Origin: Saprospiraceae bacterium
Lineage (GTDB): Bacteria > Bacteroidota > Bacteroidia > Chitinophagales > Saprospiraceae
Assembly (NCBI GenBank): GCA_018057925.1
Contig: JAGPCT010000006.1
Location: 1 to 64,000, forward strand
Reading direction: 5' to 3'
DNA length: 64,000 bases
The position numbers were made by a program, and so were the translations under genes. Numbering within the stretch: the first letter of the stretch is position 1; each line of letters starts with the position of its first letter. Under the pieces are notes generated by a model. It made no database searches. It saw only the letters and a list, made by a program, of their open reading frames with translations, and was not told the DNA's origin. This document shows positions 8,490 through 16,940 of this stretch, in pieces.

Positions 8490-9748
8490 TGTTGCAACAA
8501 AAATTCTATACTCTTTTTGAACTGAACACGCACATCAAAAGAGTTATGGCGCTCAATTTTGAAAGTGAATTGTGGGTTAAAGCTGAAATTCTTAGTGCAA
8601 AATTAAAAAACGGCCATCTACATGTCGAATTAGTTCAAAAAGATTTAGATTCCAATGATATAATCGCACAAATCAGGGCAACGGTATGGTCAACGGACTT
8701 TGCCAGAATCAGGAAAAAAAATCCGGATTTGGACAGCTATTTTACTGCCGGATTTGAAACCATGTGTTATGCGATCCCAATATTTCATGAAAAGTATGGA
8801 CTTTCGTTAAAAATAACAGACATTAATACCGCATATACCATAGGAGCGATTGAGCTACGGAAAGAGGCACTATTCAAGCAAATACGAGATGAAGGTTTAG
8901 ACCAAATCAATACAAAGCTTCCCCTACCCCTCACATTTCAACGATTGGCAATTATTTCATCAGAATCTGCAGCCGGATATGCCGACTTTACAAAGCATCT
9001 TAAAGAAAATGGCTTACGGCTTCGCTTTCAAACTACACTCTTTGACAGCATCATGCAAGGAAACAATATGGAATCGTCTATTTCTGACTCTTTACATTCA
9101 ATTGAACAACAAAAAGATTTATTTGATGCCGTAATCATCATCCGTGGCGGAGGGAGCAAGGTAGATCTCGCCACTTTTGACTCATATACCCTGGCCTACA
9201 AGATTGCGCACTTTCCATTACCGGTAATCACAGGAATCGGTCACGAAATAGACTTTAGTGCAATGGACTTGACTGCCGCCATCTCAGTAAAAACGCCTAC
9301 TGCCGTCGCTGAATTTTTGATAAAACAGAATTCCGATTTTTTGTATCAAATTATGGAAATTCACCGCAATACGTTGATTTCAGCTAAACAAAGACTTATT
9401 AATTTTGGATTTATTTTAAAACAACAATTTTCCAATATAAACTTTTCGTCAATTAATCTAATTCAAAAACATCGGTTTGAGGTGGAGCATTCTATCGGCC
9501 AAATAAAGGTTAAAGTCAACTCTAAGATACATCAGTCTCGATTCCAAATAAATTTGTTGTTTCAAAAAATTGAACTCGCTAATCCACTTGCAATTCTCGC
9601 AAAAGGCTACACCCTTGTGTTTCAAAAAAATAAAAAAATAACCACCCGCAAAGATTTCAATGAAGAGGAAGAAACCACTATTTATTGGGATGATGGCAAA
9701 GCTATAGGAACTTTTAAATATAATATCAATGGCAAAACTAAAAAATAA
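8489..9748 (+). CDS. xseA: Exodeoxyribonuclease VII large subunit
   Basis: Large subunit of the single-strand-specific exonuclease VII, which degrades ssDNA in both directions during repair and recombination. It has the N-terminal OB fold (residues 4-110, with LWVKAEIL and TVWSTDFAR), then the catalytic domain with the family signature DAVIIIRGGGSKVDL (about 213-227), VITGIGHEIDFSAMD and the conserved KTPTAVAEFL, and a C-terminal coiled coil ending in the short barrel (LAILAKGYTLVF). Length 419 aa is normal. Its ATG overlaps the stop of the chain-length-factor gene (TAATG) and its own end overlaps xseB by 20 bp. Confidence 0.96.
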   Translation: MLQQKFYTLFELNTHIKRVMALNFESELWVKAEILSAKLKNGHLHVELVQKDLDSNDIIAQIRATVWSTDFARIRKKNPDLDSYFTAGFETMCYAIPIFHEKYGLSLKITDINTAYTIGAIELRKEALFKQIRDEGLDQINTKLPLPLTFQRLAIISSESAAGYADFTKHLKENGLRLRFQTTLFDSIMQGNNMESSISDSLHSIEQQKDLFDAVIIIRGGGSKVDLATFDSYTLAYKIAHFPLPVITGIGHEIDFSAMDLTAAISVKTPTAVAEFLIKQNSDFLYQIMEIHRNTLISAKQRLINFGFILKQQFSNINFSSINLIQKHRFEVEHSIGQIKVKVNSKIHQSRFQINLLFQKIELANPLAILAKGYTLVFQKNKKITTRKDFNEEEETTIYWDDGKAIGTFKYNINGKTKK

Positions 9749-9929
9749 TAAACTGTCAGACCTCTTAGAGGAACTCAAGTCAATCCAAGCAAAAATTGAC
9801 AACGATTCCACTGCGATTGACGAAATTCAAGACCTCATCAAAAGAGCAGGAGAAATTAAGTCCACCTGTGAAACGATCCTGATTGATCTTGAATCGTTTA
9901 TTCAATCCAATCTCGACAAGGAAAATTAA
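9729..9929 (+). CDS. xseB: Exodeoxyribonuclease VII small subunit
   Basis: 66-residue, mostly helical small subunit of exonuclease VII. The core LLEELKSIQAKID and a second helix with ILIDLESFI match the coiled-coil hairpin of the family. It overlaps the end of xseA by 20 bp, the usual arrangement, which fixes the assignment although the protein is short. Confidence 0.9.
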   Translation: MAKLKNNKLSDLLEELKSIQAKIDNDSTAIDEIQDLIKRAGEIKSTCETILIDLESFIQSNLDKEN

Positions 9930-9973
9930 CCATAAGTTAATATACAATATTATTGCCCAAGGCTTATTCTGAT

Positions 9974-9981
9974 TACTTTTG
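9974..9981 (+). promoter_or_regulatory. -7 box TACTTTTG before the response regulator
   Basis: Matches TAnnTTTG; an ATTG at 9955-9958 could be the -33 element but the spacing (15 bp) is short. It lies 103 bp upstream of the response regulator, in the 155-bp gap after xseB. Confidence 0.4.
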
Positions 9982-10084
9982 TGCCAAAATATTCTGTTTG
10001 TAAGGAAGCATAAAGTGCAAAACAACAAAGTATTATTTTAATAATTTGGCTGTTTCAGGAAATGAATAAAGGAGCTTATCAAAT

Positions 10085-10765
10085 ATGGTTACAAAAATTT
10101 TAGTCGTTGATGACGAAGAGGATATTCGGGAAATTCTTCGGTATAACTTAACCATGGAGGGATTCACTGTAGAATGTGCTCAAAATGGTAAACAATGTCT
10201 CCAACTTATGCAGACTTATACACCCGACTTGGTCATCCTTGATATCATGATGCCTGAAATAAATGGAATAGAAGTATGCCGGCAAATTAAAAGAAATCCT
10301 TCTTATTCGGATACCAAGATTGTTTTTTTGACAGCTCGAAGCGAAGATTTAACTCAAATTCAAGCATTAGACAATGGTGGAGACGATTTTATAGCCAAAC
10401 CGGTCAAACCAATCGTTTTGATTAGTAAAATTAAAGCTATATTAAGACGTTCGAAGGTCGGCAATGAGTCACTATCTTCATCAATATCTGTCTTTGGTGA
10501 TTTAATCATCGATGGAGAAAAGCATTTGGTCACAAAAGATGGTAAAGCAATTGATTTAGCTAAAAAAGAATTTCAGTTATTAGGTTTATTGGTAAGCAGA
10601 CCGGGAAAAGTTTTTACCAGAGAAGAGATTCTGCGCCAGATATGGGGTCATGATGTACTTGTTGGAAACAGAACCATTGATGTTCATGTCCGTAAAATCA
10701 GAGAAAAAGTCGGAGAAGAATGCATTCGTACTATTAAAGGAATCGGTTATAAGTTTGAGATTTGA
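10085..10765 (+). CDS. OmpR/PhoB-type response regulator
   Basis: DNA-binding response regulator. The receiver domain (residues 3-118) has the acidic pocket DDEED (9-13), phosphoacceptor Asp53 in ILDIMMPE, Thr83 in FLTAR and Lys105 in FIAKPVKP. The winged-helix effector domain (about 130-226) has LAKKEFQLLGLL, the recognition part VGNRTIDVHVRKIREK and the wing IKGIGYKF. Length 226 aa is typical of PhoB/OmpR proteins. The stop overlaps the TTG start of the sensor kinase gene, so it is one operon. The target genes are unknown; resemblance is closest to phosphate-type PhoB in Bacteroidota, but this is inference. Confidence 0.95.
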   Translation: MVTKILVVDDEEDIREILRYNLTMEGFTVECAQNGKQCLQLMQTYTPDLVILDIMMPEINGIEVCRQIKRNPSYSDTKIVFLTARSEDLTQIQALDNGGDDFIAKPVKPIVLISKIKAILRRSKVGNESLSSSISVFGDLIIDGEKHLVTKDGKAIDLAKKEFQLLGLLVSRPGKVFTREEILRQIWGHDVLVGNRTIDVHVRKIREKVGEECIRTIKGIGYKFEI

Positions 10766-11841
10766 AGTTATTAGGTTTCAATAAATACAAAAATCTTACG
10801 CCGCGTCATATTTCTATTATGTGCGCCGGCACAAGTTCCTTATTTCTACTGCTTTGTCTGGTTATTCTCCAAAATTTAGGATTAATTGCTTTCCCAATTC
10901 CTTATTTGTTTATTATACCTATACTATTATTTATAATCATTTATTTTTTATGTGTATTTTTAATAGACAAGTTCATTTATAGACGCATCAAATTAATTTA
11001 CAAAATAATACACCACAACAAAGTAAGTCTAAGTAAAGACAAAGTGACAATGCCCCGCTTTCATACTGATTTAATGGATACTGTTGAAATTAGTGTGACT
11101 AAATGGGTAGAAAACCAACAGGCAACAATCGAACGACTGCGTTCTTTAGAAGAATACCGTCGTAACTTTTTAGGTGATGTTTCTCACGAACTCAAAACGC
11201 CAATTTTCAATATTCAAGGTTATCTCTATACCCTTATTGATGGGGCAAAAGACAATCCGGAGTTAATCGACAAATATTTAGATCGTGCTGCCAAAAATAC
11301 TGACCGCCTGCAAAAAGTCGTCGAGGATTTAGAATCAATTTCAAAGTTAGAATTGGGCAATCTCGTCCTAAATGAGTACAAATTTGACATCCAAAAACTC
11401 ACAGAAACTGTCTTTGAAGAACAAGAGTTGCTGGCAGCTGAACACAATATTAAACTTTCCTTTAAAGATGGAGCATCAGCAGGCTATCAAGTTGTAGCAG
11501 ACAAACATTATATCCACATCGTATTGGGAAATCTGATTTCTAATTCCATTAAATATGGCATTGACAATGGGTTCACCAAGGTCGCATTCTATGATATGGA
11601 TGATTATATACTTATTGAAGTAGCTGATAATGGCATCGGGATTGACAAACACGATTTAGTCCATATCTTTGATCGCTTTTACCGGGTTGATAAGTCGAGA
11701 AGTAGAAAAGTAGGTGGTTCGGGATTAGGATTATCTATTGTTAAGCACATAATAGAAGCGCATAACCAAACTGTAAGTGTAAGATCAACTATCAATAAAG
11801 GTAGTACATTTAGCTTTACACTAAAAAAGTTTAAGAAATAG
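10762..11841 (+). CDS. Sensor histidine kinase (PhoR-like)
   Basis: Membrane sensor kinase paired with the preceding regulator. Two transmembrane helices (about residues 20-42 and 48-69) are separated by a very short loop, so there is no real periplasmic sensor; signals must come from the membrane or partners. Then the dimerisation domain with H-box FLGDVSHELKTPIFN (His142), N-box LGNLISNSIKYG, G1 ADNGIGI, F-box FDRFYRVDKSRSR and G2 GGSGLGLSIVK. I chose TTG at 10762, which overlaps the regulator's stop; the next ATG (residue 20) would cut into the first helix. Confidence 0.93.
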   Translation: MKLLGFNKYKNLTPRHISIMCAGTSSLFLLLCLVILQNLGLIAFPIPYLFIIPILLFIIIYFLCVFLIDKFIYRRIKLIYKIIHHNKVSLSKDKVTMPRFHTDLMDTVEISVTKWVENQQATIERLRSLEEYRRNFLGDVSHELKTPIFNIQGYLYTLIDGAKDNPELIDKYLDRAAKNTDRLQKVVEDLESISKLELGNLVLNEYKFDIQKLTETVFEEQELLAAEHNIKLSFKDGASAGYQVVADKHYIHIVLGNLISNSIKYGIDNGFTKVAFYDMDDYILIEVADNGIGIDKHDLVHIFDRFYRVDKSRSRKVGGSGLGLSIVKHIIEAHNQTVSVRSTINKGSTFSFTLKKFKK

Positions 11842-11991
11842 CTAATTGCACTGTGCAAAAAAATTAACACCCAAGTACGCAACTACCAGCCATGCTATAC
11901 CTTTCAATAAGAAAAAAAGAAACAATCCTTTTCCGGCAGTCTTTGCGTATTCTTTTTTAAAAAACTTCAACTTCTAATTATTTTTTCAAAA

Positions 11992-12309
11992 TTACGAACA
12001 ACTTTCGAAAACCCATGTAAAATACTCGCTATTAACATCCTTTTTCTCTATTATGATGGCTGGCAAATCATACGAATGTTCCTTTTGAATTGATTTTACA
12101 ATGGCTTGACAATTTGCCTCAATGGTCTTAATACTTAAAATCCACTCCTGGGCGACTTCCAACTCATTTTTCCATCGAAAAATAGAATTACAAGGCGAGT
12201 AATTACAACATGCAGCCAACCTGTTGTTTACAAGCTCTTTGGCGATCTTAATAGTTTCGGCTTCCGTTCCACAATATGTTTTAATAACAACTATTTGCTT
12301 GTTATTCAT
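11992..12309 (-). CDS. cutA: Divalent-cation tolerance protein CutA
   Basis: Small trimeric PII-like protein of the CutA1 family, linked to metal tolerance though its exact role is unclear. Recognisable features are VIKTYCGTEAETIKIAKELV, the RLAACCNYSPCNSIFRWKNE strand-loop-strand, IKTIEANCQAI and the closing YDLPAIIIEK and YFTWVFES. Length 105 aa is typical. The open frame also has a TTG nine codons upstream (12336) inside the preceding gene, but the ATG at 12309 matches the family's N-terminus. It is the last gene of a probable minus-strand operon with the secreted unknown, GH3-like and LolA-like genes. Confidence 0.93.
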   Translation of the reverse strand: MNNKQIVVIKTYCGTEAETIKIAKELVNNRLAACCNYSPCNSIFRWKNELEVAQEWILSIKTIEANCQAIVKSIQKEHSYDLPAIIIEKKDVNSEYFTWVFESCS

Positions 12310-12322
12310 CTTTTCCAACTTC

Positions 12323-12823
12323 TTATACCGGCTCAACAGGTTCTACATCCATCTTTATTTTATTGTCATCTGGCAATATCCTAATTAACTTATCGAAGAT
12401 TTCATTGTGATCCGGATACCTCCAAAATGGAATCAAATCTATTCCTTGAATTAAAACATTTTGATCCTTAATCTTTCCAGCTGCCAACAACATAAAATAC
12501 TTGACATTGTCAGCAGTAAAAGATGTGATGAAACCACTCGATGGCGTCTGATCGATCAACACACGTATTGGCTTATAATCAAAGTCATTAATTTTTTGAA
12601 GTTGACTTATCTGGTTAAAAAGGATATTTTCGATATTGCCCTTTGCCATATAAGCCCATGAAAGGGAAAAGGAGCCACACTCGATCTCATAACTGGATAC
12701 TTTTTCACAGCCCTTTGGTACGCTAATTTTAGTACCTATAAACTCAACAGTTTGCCCATAGGTACAATTGGTAACAGTTAGACCTATTATCACCACAAGA
12801 CATTGTAATACAAGTGTTTTCAT
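12323..12823 (-). CDS. Secreted protein of unknown function
   Basis: 166-residue protein with a signal peptide (hydrophobic residues 3-18, cleavage about YGQ-TVEF). The mature part alternates short strands, has two cysteines (Cys39 and Cys49 region) and ends in an acidic proline-rich tail (DVEPVEPV). I recognise no family. Its start overlaps the end of the GH3-like gene by 4 bp (ATGA-type), and cutA follows after 13 bp, so it is an internal operon gene, probably periplasmic. Confidence 0.7.
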   Translation of the reverse strand: MKTLVLQCLVVIIGLTVTNCTYGQTVEFIGTKISVPKGCEKVSSYEIECGSFSLSWAYMAKGNIENILFNQISQLQKINDFDYKPIRVLIDQTPSSGFITSFTADNVKYFMLLAAGKIKDQNVLIQGIDLIPFWRYPDHNEIFDKLIRILPDDNKIKMDVEPVEPV

Positions 12824-14322
12824 CTATTATTAATTCGTATTAATGAATCTGCAATTTTACGGTTATTTGTCAGACGCGGAACTTTATTTTGACCACCTAA
12901 CTTCCCATTTTCACGCATATAGGTAATAAAAGTGCCTTTCTTAAGTGAAACAATCTTCAATGGTTGTAAAATCTTTCCTACAATCAAATCTTTATAATAA
13001 ATATTGCGCTTAACGAGGCCGTTATCAATCTTTTTACCCAACTCGGCAATATCGACCGGCTCTTTATCAAACTCAATCAACCATTCATGGAATGGGAGCT
13101 GGCCATTGCCGGGATTTACTTGAGGCGCCACCGTAAATTCAGCGATTTTGGCATTAGAATCTTCAAGGGCTTCTTTTAGGCTATCTTCCACTTCTTTTGC
13201 AATAACGTGTTCACCGAATGCTGAAATATAATGCGTTACCCTACCGGTAAATATTATCTTGAATGGGTTTAATGAGGTAAATGTTACAACATCTCCTATA
13301 TTATAACCCCACAAGCCGGCATTATTATTGACAATAAGAGCATAAGGAACGCCCAGCTTGACACCTTCAAGTGGTAATCGAATCGGACATTCTTTGTGAA
13401 TCTCCTCCAGTTCAACAAATTCAAAATATATTCCGCTTCGAGTGTTTAACAACAAAGAAGCATCACCTTGCTCATCTTGGAATGCGAAGAAACCTTCTGA
13501 TGCCGGATATGTCTCAACCGAAGCAACCGATGTCCCAAATAAGTTTTCCAAAGTATTTCGATATGGCTCATAGTTTACGCCTCCATATACAAACATACTA
13601 AAATGAGGAAACAGATCGATTATCGTCCTCTTACCACTCACTTCCAACAATTTCTCCAAATACATCTGAACCCAAGGTGGAATTCCGGAAATCAGCCTCA
13701 TATCCAGCCCAATTGTTTCTTCTACAATACGCTCTACTTTCCGCTCCCAATCGTCTATACAGTTGGTTTCATAGGATGGCACCTGGCTTTTTTTCAACCA
13801 ATTGGGCACTTCGTGATTGACTATGCCCGATAGCCTGCCTGTTGGCACTATAGAGGAGGTATCTAATTCAGGTGAGCCGCTCAAAAATATCAACTTGCCA
13901 TCAAAAAATTCTGCTTTTCCTGATTTTGCAGCATAATTGAGCAAGGCATTTCGTGCCGAACCAAAGTGATTGGGCATACTTTCTTTGGTAAGAGGAATAT
14001 ATTTAACACCTGATGTCGTACCGGAAGTTTTGGCAAAATATTTAGGCAATCCCGGCCATAGGACATTTTTTTCTCCTCCTTTAATTCTGTCGATATAGGA
14101 TTTAATCTGTTCATAATCCACCATAGGTACAGCCTTAGAAAATGTTTCAGAGCTATGAATTGTCTTAAATCCATAGTCTTTACCATAGGCTGTGTGTTGA
14201 CCTTTTTGAACTAAATGGTTACGGATGAGGCTTTGATCTTCAATAGCAGTAAATTTCCATTTATCTATCCTACGAGATACCATGCTTGCTATGGGGAATA
14301 TCAACCTCGACCGTAATTTCAT
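12820..14322 (-). CDS. GH3 family acyl-adenylating enzyme
   Basis: 500-residue member of the GH3 (auxin-responsive promoter) family, adenylate-forming enzymes that in plants conjugate carboxylic acids to amino acids. The ATP-binding loop KTSGTTSGVKYIPLT (about 98-112) is intact, as are the acyl-adenylate motif ETYPASEGFFAFQD (about 267-280) and the YNIGDVVTF / FTGRVTHYIS segment of the C-terminal hinge. Bacterial homologues are common in Bacteroidota, with unknown substrates. It lies 28 bp after the LolA-like gene and overlaps the next secreted protein gene by 4 bp. The family is sure, the acyl substrate and acceptor are not. Confidence 0.92.
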   Translation of the reverse strand: MKLRSRLIFPIASMVSRRIDKWKFTAIEDQSLIRNHLVQKGQHTAYGKDYGFKTIHSSETFSKAVPMVDYEQIKSYIDRIKGGEKNVLWPGLPKYFAKTSGTTSGVKYIPLTKESMPNHFGSARNALLNYAAKSGKAEFFDGKLIFLSGSPELDTSSIVPTGRLSGIVNHEVPNWLKKSQVPSYETNCIDDWERKVERIVEETIGLDMRLISGIPPWVQMYLEKLLEVSGKRTIIDLFPHFSMFVYGGVNYEPYRNTLENLFGTSVASVETYPASEGFFAFQDEQGDASLLLNTRSGIYFEFVELEEIHKECPIRLPLEGVKLGVPYALIVNNNAGLWGYNIGDVVTFTSLNPFKIIFTGRVTHYISAFGEHVIAKEVEDSLKEALEDSNAKIAEFTVAPQVNPGNGQLPFHEWLIEFDKEPVDIAELGKKIDNGLVKRNIYYKDLIVGKILQPLKIVSLKKGTFITYMRENGKLGGQNKVPRLTNNRKIADSLIRINNR

Positions 14323-14350
14323 ACTAAAACGGAGCTTTGTATATTTCGAA

Positions 14351-15034
14351 TTAGTTAATTCTCAAGTCTTCAACGTGATATCCGGGAAACTTAGTTTTAT
14401 TGAACGTAAAGGCTCCCGAATTAATCGTTTTTGAAAAACTCGTTTTTGAAATGGTCAAGGTATGCCTGCTCCCATCTTTGTTGAACAATTCCATCTTAAC
14501 CAATTCTCCGGAAACTTTGCCCAGCGAAATTCGAGCTTTTGAAAATTCAGTCTTGCGGTTGACTGGCTTAATTTCTATGACATCCATTTGTTTACCGCTG
14601 TTTGGATCATCCGTAACAATTCTGGAAATATATGATTTAGGGTTGTAGTTATTCATAAACTCGACCGGATTGACGATTCCTTGATTTGAATCCTTCGAAT
14701 AGTCATTAATCTGGACTTCTTTTTGCTTTTTATTGATAAACCAAATCGACTTTCCATCATTGATTATTCCCATTTCCTTTAAATCCAAATTAAATTTATT
14801 CCCCGATTGAATCATAGTACCTTTTTCTAAGCGCGTCGATTGTCCCGGAAACTCCATTTTAAGCGAGAAAGTAGAAGTGATTTGTTGATTGGCTGCAGTA
14901 TATTTGGATTTAATTTTATTCAGTGCCGAAATAGCCTTGGCATCTGAGTCTTTGGTCGAAACATACGTTTTCTGCGAAGTCAACCAAGCTGGTATAATTA
15001 GCAAGAAAAATATAGATAAATAATATTTTGACAT
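14351..15034 (-). CDS. LolA-like outer-membrane lipoprotein carrier
   Basis: Periplasmic protein of the LolA family, which ferries lipoproteins to the outer membrane. The signal peptide is YYLSIFFLLIIPAWLTSQ; the mature part has the typical opening KAISALNKIKSKYTAANQ, the half-barrel strands TFSLKMEF and GTMIQSGNKFNLDL, and DGKSIWFINKKQKEVQINDY. I start it at the ATG at 15034 (227 aa): an ATG at 15109 also opens the frame but lies upstream of the -7 box at 15071-15078. It is the first gene of a likely operon continuing into the GH3-like gene. Confidence 0.88.
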   Translation of the reverse strand: MSKYYLSIFFLLIIPAWLTSQKTYVSTKDSDAKAISALNKIKSKYTAANQQITSTFSLKMEFPGQSTRLEKGTMIQSGNKFNLDLKEMGIINDGKSIWFINKKQKEVQINDYSKDSNQGIVNPVEFMNNYNPKSYISRIVTDDPNSGKQMDVIEIKPVNRKTEFSKARISLGKVSGELVKMELFNKDGSRHTLTISKTSFSKTINSGAFTFNKTKFPGYHVEDLRIN

Positions 15035-15070
15035 ATAAATAGTTTCAAGTTTCCGTGTGAATATAGTTGG

Positions 15071-15078
15071 CAAAGATA
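15071..15078 (-). promoter_or_regulatory. -7 box TATCTTTG before the LolA-like gene
   Basis: Read on the minus strand the box is TATCTTTG, a perfect TAnnTTTG, placing transcription start near 15064, about 30 nt before the ATG at 15034. No clear -33 element. Confidence 0.55.
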
Positions 15079-15411
15079 CCATTTTTAACGGCTTCTTCCT
15101 TATTAACACTATTTATTGGTCAAATATTTTGATAGATTAATCAAACTTTTGTTAAAATTAATCCGAGTCAATTGAGCAAACAACATTTAATACCGAATTG
15201 ACTTATAATATTAACCATTTAATGGAAAAGAAATATCAGTCTATTTAAAAGTATCAGCGGTATTATGATACAATAATTTGATATCCTGCTGAATGATGGT
15301 AAATAATATTAGCTGGGGTGGCTTAATCAAACAGTTATGTTACACAATAGCCCACATATAGAAAAAAGTATTAAAATTCCAATTTCATGATAAAAAAATC
15401 ACATTTTTGAT
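15079..15411. other. Intergenic AT-rich stretch, no gene seen
   Basis: About 330 bp between the LolA-like promoter and the end of the dockerin/T9SS gene. It is AT-rich, with stops in all frames, and shows no convincing hairpin, promoter pair or match to the window's repeat families. Confidence 0.5.
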
Positions 15412-16680
15412 TTAGTCTATCACAATAAATTTTCCGACTTCATTCTGTTTATTACCTGAAAGTTGATAAAAATATGTTCCACTATTATTTAATTCATCTT
15501 TACCGAGCGAGAATGATTCTTCACCTAAAAAAGATTTCCATGCTTTTTGATAAACCAAATTACCATTGGATTGAAAGATTGATAAAGTCAGATCTTGTGG
15601 CGTATTTGTTGAAATTAAAATATTGGTTCTATCCCCAAAAACAGTAGGATTCAAAGTCATCCTTTTCAGGGCCTTCCCTTGGAAACGTAATACAGGAAGA
15701 GTATTTAATCCTAAACAATCAATCATCAGATTATCTTGATTTTCATCTAAAGAAATCATTTGTGCATATCGTGGCCCTAATTCAGCACTTTTAAAAGAGA
15801 AAATGGCATCCTTACCTATTTCTTTCAACTTATCAGCGGTCAAAAGCAATTTTACAGATTTACCGTTATCAATAAAAGCATAGTCTAAGGCATCAAGTGC
15901 AGGATGAATATGAGTGATCTGAAGAGTAGGGTCCAAATTGAGGGTTGCTTGAATTCCTTCAACATTGAAATTAGGAAGATATACATCAAACCTTCGAATA
16001 CCGTCTTGTACAGAATACTCAATATTAAAATCCGAAGTTCCACTTCTCTGCGCAATATGCTGTTTAAAGGCAACAACTCTTCCACTAACATCTCCCATCT
16101 TCACAACAGTAAATTCATTGCAAAAATTATTGGCTGCTGAAGAAGTAACGATTTCATTGGCAAGGTACCAATTATTGACAAACAAAGGAAAAGTAGCATC
16201 GATAAATTTCCATGATTTTCCGGATGAAAAGGCATCTGTCTTTCCCAGAATCAACTTACGTATTTCAACAATATCAGAAACCGAAATTTTACCATCGTTA
16301 TTCACATCAGCAGCAATCAAGCTAATAGGGTCAGTCAATATCTTTTTTTTGGTTATTTGGTTCATTACAGATATGATATCACCTACATTTACACCTGCCA
16401 GAAAATCAGAATTGTTAGTTAATTGATATTGATATGCTTCTTCTTCCGGAGCAGAAAAACTGAAAGTAAAGCCTTGTTCTAAAACTACATCCTGTTTCTT
16501 ATTAGAATGAATAACTTTGACCGTCTTATTGGTATAAAAATGATTGCCGATTAATTTTCCATGATGCGTATTGTCGCCCAAAGTTGAAATCGAAGAAGTT
16601 TTACTTTGAGCAAAAACCGTTGTACTAAAAAAACTTAAAATCAATCCACTTATTAATACGATTTGTGTTAAAATTTTCAT
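15412..16680 (-). CDS. T9SS sorting-domain protein with dockerin-like module
   Basis: Secreted 422-residue protein. Signal peptide at 1-24 (cleavage after VFAQ). Residues about 94-146 form a paired dockerin-type module: FLAGVNVGDIISVMNQI followed by the calcium loop AADVNNDGKISVSDIVEI and RKLILG. A beta-rich middle part resembles a cohesin or Ig-like fold (residues 215-310). The last 80 residues are a T9SS type A sorting domain (LSIFQSNGNLVYQKAW ... GTYFYQLSGN ... GKFIVID), so export to the cell surface is expected. It appears monocistronic. The binding partner of the dockerin is unknown; no cohesin-bearing scaffold was seen here. Confidence 0.88.
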   Translation of the reverse strand: MKILTQIVLISGLILSFFSTTVFAQSKTSSISTLGDNTHHGKLIGNHFYTNKTVKVIHSNKKQDVVLEQGFTFSFSAPEEEAYQYQLTNNSDFLAGVNVGDIISVMNQITKKKILTDPISLIAADVNNDGKISVSDIVEIRKLILGKTDAFSSGKSWKFIDATFPLFVNNWYLANEIVTSSAANNFCNEFTVVKMGDVSGRVVAFKQHIAQRSGTSDFNIEYSVQDGIRRFDVYLPNFNVEGIQATLNLDPTLQITHIHPALDALDYAFIDNGKSVKLLLTADKLKEIGKDAIFSFKSAELGPRYAQMISLDENQDNLMIDCLGLNTLPVLRFQGKALKRMTLNPTVFGDRTNILISTNTPQDLTLSIFQSNGNLVYQKAWKSFLGEESFSLGKDELNNSGTYFYQLSGNKQNEVGKFIVID

Positions 16681-16940
16681 GCTAAATTATTATTTATGGA
16701 GGATAGTTAATAATTCTTATTTAAAAAACTTGGTCACTCTAAAGTTCTAAAACAGCTCTTGTGCCGTCTTAGAACTTAGAATGAGCACTAAAATCAAACG
16801 AGTATATCTTTATTACGGAAATAATGGATCTTTCGTTGCCTGATCTAAATAAAAATTTATTATATATTTATTAAATATAACTATAAATAGTTGTCTTTCT
16901 ATTATTTAAGGTCCATTTTCTATTAAAAAAAAAGATTATA

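Noticed and set aside
11842..11870. Terminator hairpin TTGCACTGTGCAA after the histidine kinase
   Set aside because: The stem is 5 bp with a 3-nt loop and is followed by A, not T, on the coding strand.
12310..12336. Longer CutA start at a TTG
   Set aside because: It would overlap the secreted-protein gene and extend beyond the family's N-terminus.
15035..15109. Longer LolA-like start at 15109
   Set aside because: The -7 box at 15071-15078 places the transcript start downstream of it, and the signal peptide starts at 15034.
15965..16426. 153-codon antisense open frame in the dockerin/T9SS gene
   Set aside because: No family resemblance; the opposite strand has a full conserved protein.
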